The position numbers and the translations under genes were made by a program. 11,721 nt of DNA from Desulfovibrio sp. (GTDB taxonomy: Bacteria; Desulfobacterota; Desulfovibrionia; Desulfovibrionales; Desulfovibrionaceae): NCBI GenBank assembly GCA_020217165.1, contig JAIWOE010000121.1, positions 1-11,721 of the forward strand, given 5' to 3'. Each line of letters opens with the position of its first letter. Position 1 is the first letter of the stretch. The notes below the pieces were generated by a model. The model had not been told where the DNA came from and made no database searches. It saw nothing but the letters and a program-made list of their open reading frames with translations. This document shows positions 7,325 through 11,721 of the stretch, piece after piece.

Positions 7325-7490
7325 ATGTGGGAGCGGTGGGGAGGCAGTATTTTTCCCGTGCTGGCATTTTCCTGCACAAACATGCGGGCGGCATGCGACC
7401 TTTTCTGGAAGGAGCTGAAATGTTTCGCGTAATCATGCCAAATTTTCGGCGCCGACCCTGGCCTTGCCTCTGTACGCGCCGGCAAGTGCA

Positions 7491-7499
7491 TGGTAAGAT
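7491..7499 (+). promoter_or_regulatory. candidate extended -10 promoter for the 782-aa gene
   Basis: TGG-TAAGAT (7491-7499) matches the extended -10 form TGnTAnnnT and would start transcription near 7506, about 65 nt before ATG 7571. No good -35 hexamer is present at 17 bp, which is acceptable for extended -10 promoters but could also mean an activator is needed. Sequence match only. Confidence 0.28.
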
Positions 7500-7570
7500 T
7501 GCCGAAGCCAAAAATTTCAACCGCCCCCATGGCGGGTGCAACACCGGCGCAAGCCGCGGAGGCCGATGGC

Positions 7571-9919
7571 ATGGAGCATGGCAGAATTCCCCCCAGCGGG
7601 CGTGAGCCTCGCATGACTGGCGCCACCCTGGCCATGGCGGCTGGCCTTACCAGTGGACAGGCCCAAGACTATCTTGCGGAGTATGCGGAATTTTTCCCCA
7701 AGGCCGCATCGCCGCAGGACACGGCATACACCAGCGATTGCGCCACACGGCTGCGGTCTATTCACGAGTTGCTGCAGGGTGGCCTGACAGCGGACCAGGT
7801 GCGGCAGCAGCTCTCGCATTTGGCAGCAGCACAGGCGGTGGTGCCGCATCCGGCCCTTCTTGCGTCCCTGGCTGCGGTGCTGACCCCCGCGGTGGAGTCG
7901 GGCGTGCGGGCAGCCATAGCCCCGGTGCTGGAGCGATTGTCTCTCCAGCTGGAGCGCCTGGCCGACCGGCTGGGGGCTCCGGAAATCCTGGGGGCCGAGC
8001 TGGCAGCGCCCGAACCCGTGGAGCCGGTAGCGCCCGTGGAGCCGGTGGGAGAGCCCGAGAAACCCCTCGAGTCCCTGGAACCGGACGATCTCACCGAAAC
8101 GGGCGAGTTCATTTTTGATGATGCGCCCGAAGCCGCAGAGCCGGTGGCGCCTGCGGCGGTGCTGGATGTCGAGGCCTCGACCGAAGATCTGCTCCTGGAA
8201 GAGGCCGTGCTGCAGGAGCAGGAGTGCGAAGCACCTGCCGAGGCACAGGATCTGCCAGCCACAGCAGACAGCATCGGAGACACTTCCGGAGAGGATGCAG
8301 ACCTCGTGCGGCTTGATGCCCTGGAAGAACTGGACATCCCAGACGATGCCCCAGACGCCACACCCCTAGAAGACGAGACCTACGTGGTGGTGGAAGAGGT
8401 GCTGGCGCCGGACGAGTCCCCCGCCGAACCCCTGCCAGACCACAGCGAAGAGCTCCCCAGGGACCAGATGCAGGCCACCACCGTGTTTGATGGCGAGATC
8501 TCCGAGCTGTTCCCAGATCTTGAGGATATTGAGGATCTGGAAGAGCTGTCTGGCCTGGACGAATTGCCCGAACTGGATGAGCTGACGGAATTTCCCGAGC
8601 ACTCGGAGCCCCTTGATTCGTCGGAGCAGCAGGAGGCTGACGCGCTGCACCCCGCCGAGGGCATGGGCATGGATCTTGCCTCCGATGCTGATGTGCCTGG
8701 CCCCGAAATTGCCCTGGAGCAGACCCAGGACGCGCCGTTTTTTGCTGCTGAGGCCGTACCCGAGGAGGCCGAGGCAGCGGAGCAGGATTCGTCCGTGGCC
8801 ACCCTGGAAGATCTCCTGCATGTAGCAGACGCCGAGGTCGAATCTGACGCAGACGCCGAGGGCGAAGCCGCTGACACCACCACCGGGCTCGCTGGCGCGC
8901 CCGAGCACTGGTCCCTTGAAGAGGCTGCCCCGGCCCTGCCGCAAGAGGCCCCCGCAGCCGTCCCGGCGGCGGAAACGCCCATGCCGGGTGCCGGGCAGGT
9001 GGCCGCCGAGGAGCTGCTTGAAGCCCCTGCGGAGGAGGAACCCTGGGAATTCATCACCACCGAGTCCCTTGCCGACGAGGCCGGCCAAGCCTCAGGCGGC
9101 GGGACAGGTACTGAAGAAGGCATTGAGCTGGCCGAGACCGCCGGTGCCGAGACCGCCGAACCGGCCTGGAACTTCGAGCTGCCCGAACTGGACGCGTCCA
9201 ATACCGCCATGCCCTGGAGCTTTGACCTGCCTCCCCTGGATGACACGTTGGGCAGCGCCCGGGACGAGGCGGACACCGCCGGAGGCGGCGCTGGCCGGGC
9301 TGCCTCCACGGGAACGCCGGGGGATGCGGCGGGGCAAACCGCGCCCAATCTGGAGGACCTTGCAGACCTTGCTGGCGCCGACATCAGCCCTGAGGAGACG
9401 GCCAAGGACATGCCGGACACCCTGGGCGGCCCGGGGGCCCTGGACTCCCTCATTCCCCCGCCGGCGGAGGTCCTGGTGGCCGCCGCTCCCCTGGCCGGTG
9501 TGCTGGATGAAGCCGCATCTCCCCCGGCAGGCACCGCCAGCGCCAGCGGGGCCAGCGGGGCGGCCCAGGTGGAGCCCGCCCCCGCGGAGCAGTCCCTCAT
9601 TGTCCTGGATGGCGCCGAGGAGCCCGAAGCCGAGCGCACGGTCATCGAATTCAACGAATACAACGAACCCCTCTCGCCGCCACGCACCCCCAAGGAAACC
9701 CGCCGGGTCATCTGGTACATGCACAAGCGCGGTTGCACGGCCACGCAGATTGCGGATTACCTGTCCCTGGAGCGTGTGCCCAGCTTTTCCGGTCGCGCCA
9801 GCTGGGACATGCGCGACGTGGACACGGTGATTAAAAAAATCGCCGCCCGTCTGCAAATCCGCAAGCAGCAATTGCAGCAGCAGCAGGCCTCCGGAGCCCT
9901 GAACGAGCTCATCGGCTGA
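7571..9919 (+). CDS. 782-aa acidic low-complexity protein with MerR-like N-terminal and recombinase-like C-terminal helix-turn-helix
   Basis: ATG 7571 is preferred because GGAGG lies 8 nt upstream; ATG 7613 (14 codons later) and ATG 7490 lack a good site. Residues about 15-85 follow the MerR layout: a helix-turn-helix (TLAMAAGLTSGQAQDYLAEY) and later RLRSIHELLQGGLTADQVRQQL, like the 'LRLIRELREGLSLEEI' element of MerR proteins. Helices with coiled-coil character reach about residue 145. Then roughly 540 residues are highly acidic (Glu, Asp, Ala, Pro), probably disordered, with repeated short motifs (WEFITTE, WNFELPELD, WSFDLPPLD). Residues about 690-782 are basic and ordered: ETRRVIWYMHKRGCTATQIA, YLSLERVPSFSGRASW, DVDTVIKKIAARLQ. 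These follow the pattern 'IA.yLN..gvPs..G...W....V..I' of the recombinase domain of serine integrases, but no catalytic resolvase domain exists. Most likely a DNA-binding regulator or architectural protein; its target is unknown. Confidence 0.8.
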   Translation: MEHGRIPPSGREPRMTGATLAMAAGLTSGQAQDYLAEYAEFFPKAASPQDTAYTSDCATRLRSIHELLQGGLTADQVRQQLSHLAAAQAVVPHPALLASLAAVLTPAVESGVRAAIAPVLERLSLQLERLADRLGAPEILGAELAAPEPVEPVAPVEPVGEPEKPLESLEPDDLTETGEFIFDDAPEAAEPVAPAAVLDVEASTEDLLLEEAVLQEQECEAPAEAQDLPATADSIGDTSGEDADLVRLDALEELDIPDDAPDATPLEDETYVVVEEVLAPDESPAEPLPDHSEELPRDQMQATTVFDGEISELFPDLEDIEDLEELSGLDELPELDELTEFPEHSEPLDSSEQQEADALHPAEGMGMDLASDADVPGPEIALEQTQDAPFFAAEAVPEEAEAAEQDSSVATLEDLLHVADAEVESDADAEGEAADTTTGLAGAPEHWSLEEAAPALPQEAPAAVPAAETPMPGAGQVAAEELLEAPAEEEPWEFITTESLADEAGQASGGGTGTEEGIELAETAGAETAEPAWNFELPELDASNTAMPWSFDLPPLDDTLGSARDEADTAGGGAGRAASTGTPGDAAGQTAPNLEDLADLAGADISPEETAKDMPDTLGGPGALDSLIPPPAEVLVAAAPLAGVLDEAASPPAGTASASGASGAAQVEPAPAEQSLIVLDGAEEPEAERTVIEFNEYNEPLSPPRTPKETRRVIWYMHKRGCTATQIADYLSLERVPSFSGRASWDMRDVDTVIKKIAARLQIRKQQLQQQQASGALNELIG

Positions 9920-9947
9920 TCCCTTCCTCCTGACGGACAGACTCGTA

Positions 9948-9984
9948 ACAGCGCCGCAGCCCCTGGCTCCGGCGCTGTTTTTTT
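9948..9984 (+). terminator. Rho-independent terminator after the 782-aa gene
   Basis: ACAGCGCCG (9948-9956) pairs perfectly with CGGCGCTGT (9970-9978). AGCC/GGCT (9958-9961 with 9965-9968) extends the stem above one mismatch, and seven T follow (9978-9984). It lies 29 nt after the stop and separates this transcription unit from the phage late module. Confidence 0.9.
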
Positions 9985-10017
9985 ATGGCGGTCAACCCCT
10001 CCCTGACGGTGCGGCGC

Positions 10018-10037
10018 GGGCATGGCCGGGCATGGCC
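10018..10037 (+). repeat. tandem 10-bp repeat GGGCATGGCC x2 upstream of mor
   Basis: Two exact, adjacent copies of GGGCATGGCC (10018-10027 and 10028-10037) lie 69-88 nt before the mor start and just after the terminator. One helical turn per copy places both on the same DNA face, as expected for tandem regulator sites. This is the only distinctive element in the 120-nt leader. No strong sigma70 hexamers were found; the best is TATGCT near 10061-10066, without a -35. Confidence 0.45.
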
Positions 10038-10105
10038 GGCACCCGCGGCGCAGCGGTGCCTATGCTGGCTCCATGGCGCTGCAAGCACCAGCGCAGGAGG
10101 AAACA

Positions 10106-10534
10106 ATGGACCACCACCCCCATGCACCCGGCACCGATCTAGTGTGGGACCGCCATGCCTGGGATCAGGATGCCTGGGATCCCGAGTCCCTGGACTGGCA
10201 GGCCCTGCCGCCCACCCTCCAGGCCCTCCGGCGATTGCTGGGGGCCGCGGCAACCGTGCTGCTGGCCGAATCCCACGGCGGCGCCGTGGTGTATGTGCCG
10301 CTGTTGCCGACGGCGAATCATCCCCTGGCCGCCTGCATCGGCCTGCCCGCGGCGCGGCAGCTGAGTCGGGTGTATGGCGGAGAGAAGTTTCATGTCCCCA
10401 AGCTGGACGCCATCCAGCGCCAGGTGCGGCAGGCCCGTCTGCGGCACCTGCATGGCCTGGGGACAAGCGTGCACGAGCTGGCCCGCACCTTCAGCCTCAC
10501 GCCACGGCGGGTGCGGCAGCTGCTGGCTGCTTGA
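10106..10534 (+). CDS. mor: Mor-family transcription activator (Mu-like phage)
   Basis: A 142-residue protein starting at ATG 10106 behind AGGAGG with a 5-nt spacer. Its C-terminal half matches the Mor/C activator family: VYGGEKFHVPKLDAI (residues 89-103), a basic helix RQVRQARLRHLHG, then a helix-turn-helix SVHELARTFSLTPRRVRQLL (121-140). In phage Mu, Mor dimers bind DNA, bend it and recruit RNA polymerase to the middle promoter, so this protein probably switches on the phage genes downstream. The N-terminal 30 residues are unusual: acidic and Trp-rich, with a duplicated AWDxxAWD from a 15-bp repeat at 10155-10181. Length is slightly above Mu Mor (129 aa). It opens a run of five same-strand phage genes. 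Confidence 0.85.
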   Translation: MDHHPHAPGTDLVWDRHAWDQDAWDPESLDWQALPPTLQALRRLLGAAATVLLAESHGGAVVYVPLLPTANHPLAACIGLPAARQLSRVYGGEKFHVPKLDAIQRQVRQARLRHLHGLGTSVHELARTFSLTPRRVRQLLAA

Positions 10535-10542
10535 GTTTTTTT
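10516..10542 (+). terminator. weak terminator or attenuator at the end of mor
   Basis: GCAGC (10516-10520) and GCTGC (10526-10530) form a 5-bp stem in the last codons of mor. Seven T follow (10536-10542) after a 5-nt gap that contains the stop. The stem is short and the T-run is displaced, so it would at most reduce read-through from mor into the holin gene. Confidence 0.3.
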
Positions 10543-10569
10543 CAATGTATTATGAAAGGAGCGTATTGC

Positions 10570-10755
10570 ATGCAGAAATTCACCTCCCGCAAGCTCTGGA
10601 CCGCCATCCTTGGCAGCGCCCTGCTGCTGGCCGCCCGGGCGTTGGATCTGGATGTCGGCCCGGATCAGCTCTATGCCGCGGCGGGCGTCCTCATTTCGTA
10701 CCTGCTGGGGCAGGGGCTGGCCGATGCCGCGGGCGACGGCGGCGAGTCCCGATGA
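10570..10755 (+). CDS. holin-like two-helix small membrane protein
   Basis: A 61-residue protein with AAAGGAG 8 nt before ATG 10570. A basic start (MQKFTSRKLW) is followed by two hydrophobic segments, residues about 9-25 (LWTAILGSALLLAARAL) and 34-51 (LYAAAGVLISYLLGQGLADA), joined by the short acidic hinge DLDVGPDQ. It ends in a charged tail. The motif YLLGQGLADA is common in small phage holin-like proteins of Proteobacteria. Holins accumulate in the inner membrane and open holes that release the endolysin; no endolysin gene lies in this window. It overlaps the next gene by ATGA, so the two are translationally coupled. Class assignment is by layout, not by search. Confidence 0.65.
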   Translation: MQKFTSRKLWTAILGSALLLAARALDLDVGPDQLYAAAGVLISYLLGQGLADAAGDGGESR

Positions 10756-11003
10756 GCGACCGAGACCTTCGCGACCTGTGGGACGCCATCGACGTCCTGC
10801 GCACCCAGCAGCACGACGCAAACACCCTGCTGGCGGAAATCAAGACCATTCTTAGTGAACGGTGCGAGGGCCGCGGCCGGCGCATGCAGGAGCTGGAGGC
10901 CGGGCTGGAGCAGGTGCGGGCCCGGGTATGGTGGTTCGCCGGGGCGTCCTCGGTGGCGGCCTTTGTGGTGTCGCGGCTGTGGCCATCGGGATTCGGAAAA
11001 TGA
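10752..11003 (+). CDS. XhlA-like coiled-coil/membrane phage protein (83 aa)
   Basis: ATG 10752 overlaps the stop of the holin-like gene by 4 nt (ATGA). Residues 1-57 are helical with coiled-coil spacing (DLRDLWDAIDVLRTQQ, then MQELEAGLEQVRARV). Residues about 58-77 are one membrane segment (VWWFAGASSVAAFVVSRLW), followed by a short tail. A coiled coil followed by a C-terminal membrane helix beside a holin is the layout of XhlA/haemolysin-type lysis helpers and of some Mu-like spacer genes in this position. It lacks the N-terminal membrane helix expected of DUF2730 proteins. A role in lysis is inferred from the neighbour; function is otherwise unknown. Confidence 0.65.
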   Translation: MSDRDLRDLWDAIDVLRTQQHDANTLLAEIKTILSERCEGRGRRMQELEAGLEQVRARVWWFAGASSVAAFVVSRLWPSGFGK

Positions 11004-11027
11004 CAAGCCAAGGAGGAATAGGGACGC

Positions 11028-11612
11028 ATGAGCCCTCAATCCATCATTGCCCAGTGGGATTCGCCACCGACGGGACCCCTGCGGACCGGTCGCACCGTGC
11101 CTGCGCCGGAGCAGATCGATCTGGTGGCCAGCGTGTTGCAGAGCGGCGGCAGCCTGCAGACGGCGGCGGCCGCGGCAGGGGTATCCCGGCAGCAACTGGA
11201 CGCCTGGTTGGCCCTGGGCACGCAGGTGCTGGACCGAGGGCCCCGCAGCAGGCGCAAGGCCTCGGCGCTGGAGACGGCCTGTGCCGCCCTGGCCTCCCGA
11301 GCCCGCATGGAAATGGCCCGCACCGAGGCCGCCTGCCTGGAGGCCATCCGCCGCAGCGCCGTGGAGGGCGAGACCGTGCGCGAAACCGTGCGCGTGGTGA
11401 ACGAGGATGGTCAGACCGTCAAGGAGACTTCAACCACCAAGCATGCCGCCCCGCAGTGGAAGGCCGCCGTCTGGTGGCTGGAGCACGTGCTGCCGGAGCA
11501 GTGGGGCGGCAAGGGGGCAGAGGCCTCCGCCTGCGGCCCGGTGCGGCTGACCATCATCCCGGACACTGGCTCCGGTGCCGAACCCGAACAGGAGTGCGAC
11601 GAATCCGCATGA
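11028..11612 (+). CDS. phage terminase small subunit
   Basis: A 194-residue protein starting at ATG 11028 with GGAGG 11 nt upstream, a slightly long spacing. Residues 42-62 form a helix-turn-helix (SLQTAAAAAGVSRQQLDAWL) typical of small terminases that recognise phage DNA. A helical middle contains ALASRARMEMARTEAACLEAI, which commonly oligomerises. The C-terminal element PQWKAAVWWLEHVLPEQWGG matches the 'W.AA.WWLE...P..WG' signature of this TerS family. It is thought to form a ring that selects DNA and hands it to the large subunit, whose gene overlaps by ATGA. The acidic tail (PEQECDES) is not conserved in type. The gene context confirms the call. Confidence 0.8.
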   Translation: MSPQSIIAQWDSPPTGPLRTGRTVPAPEQIDLVASVLQSGGSLQTAAAAAGVSRQQLDAWLALGTQVLDRGPRSRRKASALETACAALASRARMEMARTEAACLEAIRRSAVEGETVRETVRVVNEDGQTVKETSTTKHAAPQWKAAVWWLEHVLPEQWGGKGAEASACGPVRLTIIPDTGSGAEPEQECDESA

Positions 11613-11721
11613 GCACCGCCCCTCACGAGACAACCCTGCACGCCCTGCCGCATCAGCTCCAGGTGCTTTCCTCCACCAAACGGTACATTTTTCTGGGCGG
11701 CGGCGTGGGCAGTGGCAAAAC
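11609..11721 (+). CDS. phage terminase large subunit, N-terminal start (partial)
   Basis: ATG 11609 overlaps the stop of the small subunit gene (ATGA), and the frame is open to the right edge. The 37 complete residues include PHQLQVLSSTKRYIFL followed by GGGVGSGK and the first two bases of a Thr codon, i.e. a Walker A motif GGGVGSGKT of a packaging ATPase (residues 30-38). Large terminases use ATP to pump DNA into the prohead and cut it with a C-terminal nuclease; both later motifs lie beyond the window. The short distance from the start to Walker A is normal for this family. Confidence 0.85.
   Translation, partial: MSTAPHETTLHALPHQLQVLSSTKRYIFLGGGVGSGK

Larger units (their letters stand above)
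7233..7570. promoter_or_regulatory. 338-nt divergent control region between the two large acidic-protein genes
   Basis: This gap is clearly more AT-rich than its surroundings and has no convincing gene. It holds a candidate promoter for each gene (annotated separately), a direct repeat ACAAACATG at 7305-7313 and 7376-7384 (71 bp apart), and short palindromes around 7281-7293 (CGTG/CACG) and 7381-7394 (CATGC/GCATG). Such repeats could be operator half-sites for one of the two flanking proteins, but they are short enough to arise by chance. Confidence 0.45.

Noticed and set aside
7361..7377. Sigma54-like TGGCA...TGCA in the divergent control region
   Set aside because: The spacing between the GG and GC dinucleotides is one base too short for a functional -24/-12 element.
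8380..9744. Minus-strand open frame (454 codons) opposite the 782-aa gene
   Set aside because: Ser/Ala-rich mirror of the acidic linker, no ribosome binding site and no recognisable domain.
1..11721. tRNA, rRNA, CRISPR array, insertion sequence or phage attachment site
   Set aside because: No cloverleaf, spaced identical repeats, transposase or flanking direct repeat was seen. An attachment site cannot be judged without the other end of the element.

Overview
The window is GC-rich and densely coded, and looks like a Desulfovibrio-type sulfate reducer (Desulfovibrionales). This is an inference from the base composition and from a CbiK-type chelatase next to a phage module built on a Mor-type activator. 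No rRNA, tRNA or other taxonomic marker is present, and no database search was run.

Left part (1-4777), ordinary chromosome. The C-terminal end of a TetR-type regulator is followed by a possible 44-residue membrane protein overlapping its stop. A strong hairpin (394-448) separates these from a convergent gene for a two-domain exported M16 zinc peptidase (476-3232, minus). Divergent from the peptidase is a class II sirohydrochlorin chelatase, CbiK (about 3479-4312), followed by a small exported protein of unknown function (4412-4777).

Middle part (4836-9984), a divergent pair of very large, unusual genes. Both proteins have a short N-terminal module, roughly 500-600 residues of acidic, Pro/Ala/Glu-rich sequence that is probably disordered, and a compact C-terminal module. 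The minus-strand protein (798 aa) ends in a region that recalls the C-terminal half of DUF5681 phage-associated proteins, preceded by a perfect (ERxx)7 repeat. The plus-strand protein (about 782 aa) starts with a MerR-like helix-turn-helix and ends with a helix-turn-helix resembling the DNA-binding 'recombinase' domain of large serine integrases. They share a 338-nt AT-richer control region, and the plus gene is closed by a textbook Rho-independent terminator (9948-9984).

Right part (10106-11721), a tightly packed phage late module: a Mor-family activator, a two-helix holin-like protein, an XhlA-like coiled-coil/membrane protein, a terminase small subunit and the start of the terminase large subunit with its Walker A motif. 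Several of these genes overlap by ATGA. No Mu-type early genes (transposase A/B, repressor, Gam) lie between host genes and mor.

The most interesting reading is that the Mu-like late module is incomplete or domesticated (a gene-transfer-agent-like or tailocin-like element). The flanking pair of long two-ended proteins could be its regulators or DNA-handling factors. The gene content is seen directly; the functional link is inference.
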